Shown: piece by piece, positions 1 through 7,170 of the stretch
How the letters are laid out: every line of letters begins with the position of its first letter
Numbering within the stretch: the stretch's first letter is position 1
Notes under the pieces: generated by a model
The model's database searches: none
The model's input: the letters and a program-made list of their open reading frames with translations, nothing else
What the model was told of the DNA's origin: nothing
Origin: an uncultured Holophagaceae bacterium
GTDB taxonomy: Bacteria > Acidobacteriota > Holophagae > Holophagales > Holophagaceae
Assembly: GCA_903890595.1 (NCBI GenBank)
Contig: CAITBU010000101.1
Coordinates: forward strand, 1 to 9,637
Reading direction: 5' to 3'
Length of the DNA stretch: 9,637 nucleotides
Program-made: the position numbers and the translations under genes

Positions 1-2091
1 GCCTACTTTGCCGACTCCAAGTGGCAGGCCCGGATCAACGCCAACCACCCCAACCTGCCGAACTCGGACAAGGACATCCTCCCGTCCAAGAACTGGGACG
101 TGGCCGTCAGCGTTGGCGGCCCCATCATCAAGGACAAGCTCTGGTACTTCGTGTCGGCCGAGCGCACCGAAGAGGACAACACCCCTCCGGGCGCCGAGCT
201 CCCCCAGCGCAACCAGAAGGTCATGGCCCTGGCCAAGATCACCTGGGCCCCCACCACCAACGCCACTCTGGAGTTCCTGGGTGAGCACGACTACGTGGGT
301 CGGGATCGGCGCTACATCGACAAGTGGACGATGCCCGTGGCCACCCAGAAGGAGAGCGCTCCCAACCGCTCCTTCAGCCTCACCTGGACCCAGACCCTTG
401 GCCAAGACAAGGTCTTCACCCTGAAGACCTTTGGCTACTCCGGTCGCTACGACATGCCCGGCTACGGCGGCAATGCCCTGTCCCTGGACACTGCGGACCT
501 CTATCAGTACGACCCCAAGAAGCCTCAGCGGGAGTTCTTCAACAACTCCACCTATGAGGACTTCAACTACCGGTCCAGGGCCACGATCCAGGCCACCTTC
601 GACTGGTTCAAGACCGGCCTGTTCACCGCCAATGACAGCCACGCCTTCCGCTTCGGCATCGAGCGGGAGCAGGCGGCCGACGAGGAACTGGAACGCTTCC
701 CCGGCAACCTGAACCTCAACGCAACCTACGACAACTTCGATGGGCCGCTCTACGGCGACTACATCATCGAGGGTGGTGGCTGGAATGTGCGCCAGCGCGT
801 GGACCGCCTGGCGGCCTTCGCCCAGGACACCTGGCGCGTCAATGACCGGCTGACCATCTCGCCTGGCCTCCGCTTCGAGCAGTTCAAGGCCCGCTTCTAC
901 GGCGCCCAGACCCTCTGGGACAAGTCCACCGTCGCACCTCGCCTGGGCTTCAGCTACGCCCTGACCGAAGACCAGGGCACCATGCTCAAGGCCCACTGGG
1001 GCAAGTACTACGCCGGCTACTCCACCTACTTCATCGACCGTGCCATCCAGAGCGCCATCCCCGTCAAGAACTACTACAGCTGGGGCGACTACCCTGTCAT
1101 CCCCAACGTCCTGGACCCCTCCACCTGGCCCGATCACACCCCTGGCACCGTGGACAACTACGCCTACCGGCGGGTCAATGACATCACCGCCGTGGACCCC
1201 AACGCCCGGCAGCCCTACACCATCGAGAGCACCCTCTCGGTGGACCACAAGATCAACAAGACCTGGACCGTCAGTGCCTCCTGGGTCGCCCGCGACTTCA
1301 AGGACAGCCTGGTTCGGAAGGACACGGCTGATGATCCCAGAGGCGCGTGGATGAACTACTACGACCCACTGCATCAGACCAACATCAGCATCTACGAGCC
1401 GGGCGTCTACGACGAGGCTGGTCTGGACTTCTATGTCCCGCACAACAACTACGTGACAACCAACAGCAGTGACGCCAAGCGCAAATACCAGGCCACCTCC
1501 ATCAGCTTGGACCGGAAGCTGGAGAACGGGTGGAGCCTCAACATGAGCTACACAAAGGCCTCGCTCAAGGGCAACATCCAGCGTGCAGACAGCTACGACA
1601 AGGTCTACTACAACAAGAACCTGATGGTTAATTCCTACGGCAACCTGCCTGGTGTGAATGACCACGAGTTCAAGGCCCGTGGCGTGTATGAGCTCGCCAC
1701 CAACACCCGCATCTCCGGGATCTTCACCTACCTCAGCGGCACCCATTGGACCCCCACCTATCGCACTCCCAGCGGCTGGGGCGACAGCGATTGGGGCAAC
1801 TTTAACGGCCAGCGCTATCAGGTGAACACCGAGGCCCTGGGCAGCCAGACCTACCCCAGCCGGACCCTCCTGGACCTCCGCCTCACCCAGCTCATCAACC
1901 TCAACAAGACCTCCCGCCTGGAAGTCTTTGGGGAGGTCCTCAATGTGCTGAACCGCCAGGCCGCCACGTCCTACTCCACCCGAGTGAACAGCAGCAACAG
2001 CACCACCTCGGGCATGTACATCGACTATAAGTACCCGCTGGCACTGGATCCTGGCCGCCGCCTTCAGCTGGGCATCCGCCTGAACTTCTAG
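1..2091 (+). CDS. TonB-dependent receptor, Oar-like, 5' end cut by window
   Basis: This is an outer-membrane beta-barrel receptor for TonB-driven uptake. The frame is open from base 1, so the start lies upstream; 696 residues are visible. Numbering from base 1, residues 39-50 read GGPIIKDKLWYF, a hallmark near the plug/barrel junction of Oar-like receptors. The rest alternates aromatic-rich strands and polar loops rich in Tyr, Asn, Asp and Trp. Near the end, EVFGEVLNVLNR is a common penultimate-strand motif, and the protein closes with LGIRLNF, whose terminal Phe is the usual signal for the BAM assembly machinery. Family members are about 950-1050 residues, so the signal peptide, the N-terminal carboxypeptidase-regulatory-like domain and most of the plug are probably missing from the window. 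The substrate cannot be read from the sequence. The gene lies 73 bases upstream of an exported cyanophycinase-like enzyme on the same strand, which makes a peptide or polyamide substrate plausible. The family call is firm; the substrate is inference. Confidence 0.93.
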   Translation, partial: AYFADSKWQARINANHPNLPNSDKDILPSKNWDVAVSVGGPIIKDKLWYFVSAERTEEDNTPPGAELPQRNQKVMALAKITWAPTTNATLEFLGEHDYVGRDRRYIDKWTMPVATQKESAPNRSFSLTWTQTLGQDKVFTLKTFGYSGRYDMPGYGGNALSLDTADLYQYDPKKPQREFFNNSTYEDFNYRSRATIQATFDWFKTGLFTANDSHAFRFGIEREQAADEELERFPGNLNLNATYDNFDGPLYGDYIIEGGGWNVRQRVDRLAAFAQDTWRVNDRLTISPGLRFEQFKARFYGAQTLWDKSTVAPRLGFSYALTEDQGTMLKAHWGKYYAGYSTYFIDRAIQSAIPVKNYYSWGDYPVIPNVLDPSTWPDHTPGTVDNYAYRRVNDITAVDPNARQPYTIESTLSVDHKINKTWTVSASWVARDFKDSLVRKDTADDPRGAWMNYYDPLHQTNISIYEPGVYDEAGLDFYVPHNNYVTTNSSDAKRKYQATSISLDRKLENGWSLNMSYTKASLKGNIQRADSYDKVYYNKNLMVNSYGNLPGVNDHEFKARGVYELATNTRISGIFTYLSGTHWTPTYRTPSGWGDSDWGNFNGQRYQVNTEALGSQTYPSRTLLDLRLTQLINLNKTSRLEVFGEVLNVLNRQAATSYSTRVNSSNSTTSGMYIDYKYPLALDPGRRLQLGIRLNF

Positions 2092-2112
2092 ACCTTGTTC
2101 TTTGCTTGTGAG

Positions 2113-2142
2113 ATATCCGGGCCTACGGGCCCGGGTATTTTC
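2113..2142 (+). terminator. Rho-independent terminator with UACG tetraloop
   Basis: The arms at 2113-2123 and 2128-2138 pair over 11 base pairs, with a single G-U wobble (2116/2135), around the loop TACG (2124-2127). The loop is closed by a C-G pair, giving the extra-stable C(UNCG)G tetraloop. The run TATTTTC follows directly. The T run is short, so termination may be partial. The hairpin starts 21 bases after the receptor stop codon and ends 22 bases before the ATG of the next gene on the same strand. It therefore separates the receptor from the peptidase operon or tunes read-through into it. Confidence 0.82.
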
Positions 2143-2164
2143 ATGTGCCCTCCCAAGGACTCCC

Positions 2165-2989
2165 ATGCTCCGCCTCTACGCCCTGCTCCTCTGCACCTGC
2201 CTGCTGACGGGGGCCGCCCCCAAAGGCACCCTGGTCATCGTCGGAGGCGGAGGGATGCCCCAGGAGATCCTGGACGCCTTCCTCAGCGCCTCCGGGGGCA
2301 AGGGCGGCGTGGTGGGCATCATTCCCACGTCCACCAGCGATCCCGATGGTGCGCTGAAGGAGTGGAAGGAGGACCTCGACAAGGCCGGCCTCACCATGGT
2401 TCCCCTGGATGTCCGCAGCCGGGAGCAGGCCTCCGACCCCGAGCTGCTGGCCCGGGCCCGCACCTGCACTGGGTTCTGGTTCTCTGGCGGGGACCAGGGC
2501 CGGGTGGGCGACAAGATCGTCGGCACGCCCCTCCAGAAGGTCGTCCTGGAGCGCTACGCCGCTGGCGCCTGCGTGGGTGGCACCAGCGCCGGGGCCGCCA
2601 TCATGTCCAAGGTGATGCTCACGGGCGACGACCGCCACGGCAAGGAGGCCCTGTCCGAGTTCGGCCCCGGCGCCTACCAGACCCGCGAAGGCATGGGCTT
2701 TCTCCCCACCGGCGTCATCGTGGACCAGCACTTCCTCCGCCGAGGCCGGGAGAACCGCCTCTTCAGCATCGTCATGGAGCGCCCCGACCACCTGGGCCTG
2801 GGCATCGACGAAGCCACCGCCCTGGTGGTGAAGGACGGCCAGGCCCGGGTGCTGGGCAAGCGCTCGGTGATGGTCTTCGATCCCGCCGGGATGCAGCTCA
2901 AAGGCGAGTCCTTCCGGGACCTCCGCATCCACGTCCTGCGGGCCGGACAGTCCATCGACCTCACCACCCGCAAGGTCAGTCAGCCCTAG
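2165..2989 (+). CDS. Exported cyanophycinase-like serine peptidase (family S51)
   Basis: The 274-residue product resembles cyanophycinase, which hydrolyses the Asp-Arg polymer cyanophycin to beta-Asp-Arg dipeptides. The nucleophile elbow GGTSAGA is at residues 138-144 (Ser141). FSGGDQ is at 106-111, DQHFLRRGR at 187-195 (His189), and GIDEATAL at 213-220 (Glu216). The His-to-Glu spacing of 27 matches the His174/Glu201 pair I recall for Synechocystis CphB (nucleophile Ser132). The GGTSAGA and DQHF motifs favour cyanophycinase over the related alpha-aspartyl dipeptidase PepE. Residues 1-18 (MLRLYALLLCTCLLTGAA) form a signal peptide, so the enzyme should act outside the cytoplasm, as CphE-type enzymes do. 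The ATG at 2165 is chosen because AAGGA at 2155-2159 sits five bases upstream and the signal peptide begins there; an in-frame upstream extension would start inside the terminator. It is the first gene of the five-gene run. The family is clear; the true substrate could be cyanophycin, a related polyamide or beta-aspartyl peptides. Confidence 0.88.
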   Translation: MLRLYALLLCTCLLTGAAPKGTLVIVGGGGMPQEILDAFLSASGGKGGVVGIIPTSTSDPDGALKEWKEDLDKAGLTMVPLDVRSREQASDPELLARARTCTGFWFSGGDQGRVGDKIVGTPLQKVVLERYAAGACVGGTSAGAAIMSKVMLTGDDRHGKEALSEFGPGAYQTREGMGFLPTGVIVDQHFLRRGRENRLFSIVMERPDHLGLGIDEATALVVKDGQARVLGKRSVMVFDPAGMQLKGESFRDLRIHVLRAGQSIDLTTRKVSQP

Positions 2990-3011
2990 GTCCTCCACCA
3001 CAAACAACCAC

Positions 3012-3027
3012 AAGGAAAAGCATTTTG
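3012..3027 (+). promoter_or_regulatory. Ribosome binding site and alternative TTG start for the M14 peptidase
   Basis: AAGGA at 3012-3016 lies eight bases before an in-frame TTG at 3025-3027, an ideal distance. The ATG at 3055 has only a weak GGTGG at 3046-3050. Starting at TTG adds ten residues (LTRFSFRGGL), including two arginines, in front of the signal peptide, giving a longer charged n-region. Either start yields an exported protein. The ribosome site is convincing enough that the TTG may be the real start. Confidence 0.5.
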
Positions 3028-3054
3028 ACCCGATTTTCTTTTCGCGGTGGCCTC

Positions 3055-4536
3055 ATGCCCCGAGCGCTGGTTGCCGCCCTGTTTGCGGTGAGCACCTTCG
3101 TAGCGGCTGTAGAGGCGCCCTTCCCCGCCGACCACCGGCAGATGACCAAGACCGTCAGCTACGGCGAGATGGTGGCCTTCCTGGAAGCCATGGCCCGACC
3201 CGGCCTCATCACGGTGACGGAGGAAGCCCGCAGCCACCAGGGCCGGAAGGTCCTGCTGGTACGCCTCAACCGGGGTGGCGCCAAGGCCCGCTTCCGGGTG
3301 CTCTGGTATGCCCAGCAGCACGGCAATGAGGTGGCCGGCAAGGATGCCCAGCTCACCTTCATCCGGGACGTGGCCCAGCGCCCCGGCCTCCTGCCCGAAG
3401 ACGTGGATCTCTACCTCATGCCCATGCTCAACCCGGATGGCGCCGAGGCGCACAAGCGCTTCAACGGGGCCGGGGCCGACCTGAACCGGGACCACCTCCT
3501 GCTCGAGCAGCCCGAGACCCAAGCCCTGCACCGGGTGGCCCGCCGCATCCGCCCCCACCTGGCGGTGGACGGCCACGAGTTCGGCCGGGACAGCGAGGAC
3601 CTCACCGCCCGGGGCTGGGAAGCCTGGCCCATCATCACCATGGACGCCGCCAACCACCCCCTGATCCCGGCCTACCTGCGAACCGCCGCCCTGGAAGCCG
3701 TGGCCGCCGCAACGCCCCTCCAGCAGAAGGCCGGCCATGCCTATGCGCGCTACAGCGTGGGTGGTCCGCCGCCGGACGAGGAGACCCGCCCCTCCACGCC
3801 AGAAGTGGACGATGGCCGCAACAGCTTCGGCACCCTCGGGGCCCTCTCCTTCATCATCGAAGCCGGCGTGCGTCACCACGCCCCGAACCCCCAGGCCGAC
3901 CTGGGCGAGCGCGTGGACGGCTACCGCATCCTCTACCGCCACCTGCTGGGCGACCGCGCCTGGCGGGACCGGATCTTCAAGCTCTCCGAGCGGGCCCGCC
4001 GGGAGCCCCTGCCCCCCTTCATCGCCACCAACACCTTCTGGGCCAACCTGGGCGGCAAGGCCACAACGGTGAAGGTCCGGGAGAAGGCCACTGGCCGCAC
4101 CCTCGCCATCCCCACGGCCAACGCCATGGAAGACCTGGTGGTGAAGGCCAGTGTCCCGACCCCCAAGGCCTATGCCATCGAACCCTCGGCGGCCGCCCTG
4201 TTCCTGCCCATCCTGGAAGCCCAGGGCCTGCGCTTTGAGCGCCTGGCGGCCCCCCGCCGCGCCCGGGTGGAAGCGGTCCGCCTCCTCCGCCTGGAAGAGC
4301 CCTTCGATCCCCTCTACCAGCGCTACAAGGACCGCCAGATCGTCGAGCGCCAGGCCCCGGTGGACCGGGACCTCCCCGCCGGCACCCTCGTGGTGTCCCT
4401 GGACCAGGACCCCGGACTTGCCCGCCGGGCCATCCAGGTCCTGGAGCCCTGCCTGCTCTATGGCCTCTACGGCTATCCCGGCTTCCGCGCCTTGGCGGTG
4501 CCGGGGGCCAACCTGCCCGTGTCCCGCCTGTTCTGA
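3055..4536 (+). CDS. Exported M14-family zinc carboxypeptidase
   Basis: From the ATG at 3055 the product has 493 residues. Residues 1-21 (MPRALVAALFAVSTFVAAVEA) are a signal peptide ending in a plausible cleavage site. The catalytic domain spans about 35-310. Its zinc motif HGNE is at 89-92 (His89, Glu92), NPDG at 126-129, DLNRD at 142-146 (Asn144 and Arg145, the carboxylate-binding pair of the family), the third ligand in VDGHEFG (His174), and the general base in SFIIEAG (Glu269). All catalytic elements are present in the usual order, so an active metallopeptidase removing C-terminal residues is expected. Residues about 310-493 form an extra C-terminal region I cannot assign; it is rich in short strand-like stretches. 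The gene starts 65 bases after the S51 gene and ends 22 bases before iadA. The TTG at 3025, with a better ribosome site, is an alternative start. The family is clear; specificity is unknown. Confidence 0.87.
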   Translation: MPRALVAALFAVSTFVAAVEAPFPADHRQMTKTVSYGEMVAFLEAMARPGLITVTEEARSHQGRKVLLVRLNRGGAKARFRVLWYAQQHGNEVAGKDAQLTFIRDVAQRPGLLPEDVDLYLMPMLNPDGAEAHKRFNGAGADLNRDHLLLEQPETQALHRVARRIRPHLAVDGHEFGRDSEDLTARGWEAWPIITMDAANHPLIPAYLRTAALEAVAAATPLQQKAGHAYARYSVGGPPPDEETRPSTPEVDDGRNSFGTLGALSFIIEAGVRHHAPNPQADLGERVDGYRILYRHLLGDRAWRDRIFKLSERARREPLPPFIATNTFWANLGGKATTVKVREKATGRTLAIPTANAMEDLVVKASVPTPKAYAIEPSAAALFLPILEAQGLRFERLAAPRRARVEAVRLLRLEEPFDPLYQRYKDRQIVERQAPVDRDLPAGTLVVSLDQDPGLARRAIQVLEPCLLYGLYGYPGFRALAVPGANLPVSRLF

Positions 4537-4558
4537 GCCCGCTGCACCTGGAGTATCC

Positions 4559-5725
4559 ATGCTGATCCTCATCAAGAACGCCGACATCTACGCCCCGGAG
4601 CCCGGAGGCACCTGCGACATCCTCCTGGGCGGCGGGAAGATCCTCCGCATGGAGGCGGACATCCGCATCCCCCGCAAGTACTGCGAGGTGATCGACGCCC
4701 GCAACCTCAAGGCGGTGCCCGGCTTCATCGACGGCCACGTGCACATCATGGGCGGCGGGGGCGAGGGCGGCTTTGCCAACCGCACCCCGGACCTGCCCCT
4801 CACGGATGCCATCCAGGGCGGGGTCACCACCGTGGTGGGCTGCCTGGGGACGGACGGCTACACCCGCAACATGGCTGGCCTCCTGGCCAAGGCCAAGGGT
4901 CTGGAAGAGGAGGGCATCAGCACCTTCGCCTACTCCGGCTCCTACGGCGTCCCCCTGCGCACGCTCATGCCCACCCTCGAAGAGGACCTGCTCTTCATCG
5001 ACAAAATCATCGGCGCCGGCGAAGTGGCCCTGTCGGACCACCGCTCCAGCCAGCCCACCTTCGAGGCCTTCGCCCAGCTGGTGGCCATGGCCCGGCGCGG
5101 CGGGATGCTGTCGGGCAAGGCCGGCATCGTGAACGTCCACCTGGGCGACGGCCCCCGGGGCCTCGACTTCCTGCGCCGGATCATCGCCGAGACCGAGCTG
5201 TCCGCCACCCAGATGTGGCCCACCCACATCAACCGCAACCCCCACCTCTTCGAGGAGGGCATCACCTACGCGAAGGCTGGCGGGTTCGTGGACTTCACCA
5301 CCTCCACCCTGCCTTCCTACCTTGAGGAGGGGGAGATTCCCTGCGCCAAGGCCCTGCGCCGCATGCTCGAAGCAGGGGTGGACCCGGGCCACATCACCTT
5401 CACCTCGGACGGCCAAGGTAGCCTCCCAGACTGGGACCGCCACGGCCGCCTGCAGGACATCCAGGTGGGCCGGGTCACGTCCCTGTTCCCCGCCGTTCGC
5501 CAGGCCGTGCAGGAAGAGGGCATCCCCCTGGAGACCGCCCTCCGCGTGATTACTGCGAACCCCGCCCGCATCCTCAAGCTGAAGGCCAAGGGACGGCTCG
5601 CGCCTGGCATGGACGCAGACCTGGTGCTGCTGGATCCCCACAACCTGGAGGTCCGCACCGTGATTGCCAAGGGGCGCCTCCTGATGAAGTCCGGCAAACT
5701 GATGGCCAAGGGGACCTTCCAGTGA
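4559..5725 (+). CDS. iadA: Isoaspartyl dipeptidase (beta-aspartyl peptidase, M38)
   Basis: This 388-residue cytoplasmic metalloenzyme (E. coli IadA is 390) hydrolyses beta-aspartyl dipeptides to aspartate and an amino acid. No signal peptide is present. It aligns with E. coli IadA as I remember it: the metal pair in DGHVHIMGGGGEGG (His60, His62) and Glu69 (E. coli Glu77), Tyr129 (Tyr137), SDHR with Arg162 (Arg169), His194 (His201), PTHINRN with His223 and Arg226 (His230, Arg233), and SDGQGS with Asp284 and Ser288 (Asp285, Ser289). The one change is at the bridging carboxylated lysine (Lys162 in E. coli): here the stretch reads GAGEVALSDHR, one residue longer, placing Glu155 there. Other amidohydrolases use a glutamate at this site, so activity is likely kept. 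The ATG at 4559 has GGAG at 4550-4553 upstream. The last four bases overlap the carrier gene. Next to a cyanophycinase, beta-Asp-Arg or beta-Asp-Lys are natural substrates. Confidence 0.93.
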   Translation: MLILIKNADIYAPEPGGTCDILLGGGKILRMEADIRIPRKYCEVIDARNLKAVPGFIDGHVHIMGGGGEGGFANRTPDLPLTDAIQGGVTTVVGCLGTDGYTRNMAGLLAKAKGLEEEGISTFAYSGSYGVPLRTLMPTLEEDLLFIDKIIGAGEVALSDHRSSQPTFEAFAQLVAMARRGGMLSGKAGIVNVHLGDGPRGLDFLRRIIAETELSATQMWPTHINRNPHLFEEGITYAKAGGFVDFTTSTLPSYLEEGEIPCAKALRRMLEAGVDPGHITFTSDGQGSLPDWDRHGRLQDIQVGRVTSLFPAVRQAVQEEGIPLETALRVITANPARILKLKAKGRLAPGMDADLVLLDPHNLEVRTVIAKGRLLMKSGKLMAKGTFQ

Positions 5726-7170
5726 CCGAGCCAGCGCAGGCAGCCAGCACCCCGCCCGAGGCCCCCGCCACGGGCCTGAAGATGCCCCACACGCTGGTGA
5801 TCGTGGGCGCCCTCGTCCTGATCGTCCTGGTGCTGTCCTGGCTGATCCCTTCGGGCGAGTACCAGCGCATGGAGGTCCTCACCAGCGAGGGCCTGCGGAA
5901 GGTCACCCTGCCCGGCACCTACCACCAGGTGCCCAAGGTCCTTCTGGGCCTCCAGGCCCTGCTGCTGGCCCCCATCAAGGGCTTCCTGGATGGCTCCCTG
6001 CTCATCTGCTTCCTGCTGGTGATCGGCGGGACCTTCGCCGTCTTCCAGGAGACCGGCGCCGTGGAGTCCGGCATCTGCGGACTGACGGACGTCCTGGCCC
6101 GGCGGCCCGCCCTGGAAGGCCTGGTGATCCCCGTCCTGATGACGGCTTTCTCCCTGGCAGGCGGGATCTTCGGCATGGCCGAGGAGATCATCCCCTTCGT
6201 CATCATCTTCATCCCCCTGGCCCGACGCCTGGGCTATGACTCCATCGTCGGCATCTCCATCCCCTTCCTGGGCGCTGCCGCCGGCTTCGCTGCTGCCTTC
6301 TTCAACCCCTTCACCGTCGGCATCGCCCAGAGCATCGCCGGCCTGCCCCTCTACTCCGGCCTCGCCTACCGCCTGGTCACCTGGGTGATCGGCACGACCG
6401 TGGTGATCGCCTACGTGATGCTCTACGCCCGGCGCATCAAGCGGGACCCCTCCCTCAGTCCCGTGCGGGAGCTGGACCTCAGCCGGGGCAACCTGGACGA
6501 GACCGGTGTGAGTGCCGCCTGGGATGCCCGCAAGGTCGCCGCCCTCCTGCTCTTCGCCTTCTGCATGGTCCTGCTGGTGGTGGGGGTGCTGCGCTGGAAG
6601 TGGTACATGGAAGAGATCGCCGTGCTGTTCTTCGGCATGGGCATCGCCCTCGGCGTGGTGGGCCGCCTCGGCCCCAGCCGGATCGCCTCGGTCTTCGTGA
6701 CCGGCGCCAAGGACATGGTGGGCGTGGTGTTCATCGTGGCCTGCGCCCGGGCCCTGCTGATCATCGCCCAGGACGCCCGGATCATGGACACCATGCTCTA
6801 TGCCGCCTCCAAGGCCATGGCCGTACTGCCCCGGGTGGTGGTGGCCCAGGTGATGTTCCTGATCCAGTCCGCCATCAACTTCCTCATCCACTCGGGCACT
6901 GCCCAGGCCGCCTTGACCATGCCGATCATGGCCCCCCTGGCGGACCTCGTGGGCGTCACCCGCCAGACCGCCGTCTACGCCTTCCAGCTCTGCGAGTTCG
7001 TGAACCCCATCCTGCCCACCTCAGCGGTCACCATGGGCGTGCTGGGCGCCGCCAAGATCCCCTGGGACAAGTGGGCCCGCTGGTTCCTGCCCCTCCTGGT
7101 GATCTTGATCCTGCTGAGCTTCCTGCTGCTGATTCCGCCCGTGCTCTTCTTCCACTGGGGCCCGGCGTGA
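5722..7170 (+). CDS. YfcC family (DcuC-like) inner-membrane carrier
   Basis: The 482-residue polytopic membrane protein belongs to the YfcC branch of the DcuC/C4-dicarboxylate carrier family; E. coli YfcC is often described as a putative basic amino acid antiporter. A Pro/Ala-rich cytoplasmic tail (1-20) leads into the typical KMPHTLVIV start of the first helix (about 23-43), ending in IPSGEYQRM. Further hydrophobic stretches lie at about 75-106, 133-168, 175-202, 215-235, 271-290, 297-315, 331-350, 371-390, 396-411, 430-444 and 453-477. Family signatures are MAEEIIPF (152-159), FFNPFTVGIAQS (193-204) and SGTAQAALTMPIMAPLADLVG (391-411). The GTG start overlaps the iadA stop as GTGA and has AAGGGGA at 5708-5714, seven bases upstream. 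The tight coupling to iadA suggests it moves a substrate or product of that enzyme: a beta-aspartyl dipeptide inward, or arginine, lysine or aspartate in exchange. The substrate is inferred from context only. Confidence 0.88.
   Translation: MTEPAQAASTPPEAPATGLKMPHTLVIVGALVLIVLVLSWLIPSGEYQRMEVLTSEGLRKVTLPGTYHQVPKVLLGLQALLLAPIKGFLDGSLLICFLLVIGGTFAVFQETGAVESGICGLTDVLARRPALEGLVIPVLMTAFSLAGGIFGMAEEIIPFVIIFIPLARRLGYDSIVGISIPFLGAAAGFAAAFFNPFTVGIAQSIAGLPLYSGLAYRLVTWVIGTTVVIAYVMLYARRIKRDPSLSPVRELDLSRGNLDETGVSAAWDARKVAALLLFAFCMVLLVVGVLRWKWYMEEIAVLFFGMGIALGVVGRLGPSRIASVFVTGAKDMVGVVFIVACARALLIIAQDARIMDTMLYAASKAMAVLPRVVVAQVMFLIQSAINFLIHSGTAQAALTMPIMAPLADLVGVTRQTAVYAFQLCEFVNPILPTSAVTMGVLGAAKIPWDKWARWFLPLLVILILLSFLLLIPPVLFFHWGPA

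Noticed and set aside
3025..3030. TTGACC as a -35 promoter box before the M14 gene
   Set aside because: No recognisable -10 box lies 16-18 bases downstream, and the TTG is better explained as a possible start codon behind AAGGA.
2986..4587. Long open frame of over 500 codons on the - strand opposite the M14 gene
   Set aside because: It is Gly/Ala/His/Gln-rich with no domain motif, and lies wholly opposite a gene with a complete catalytic site. Such frames are common artefacts in high-GC DNA.
5317..6891. Long - strand open frame opposite iadA and the carrier gene
   Set aside because: Its translation is low-complexity, rich in His, Gly, Asp and Gln, and is the complement of transmembrane and metal-site codons of real genes.
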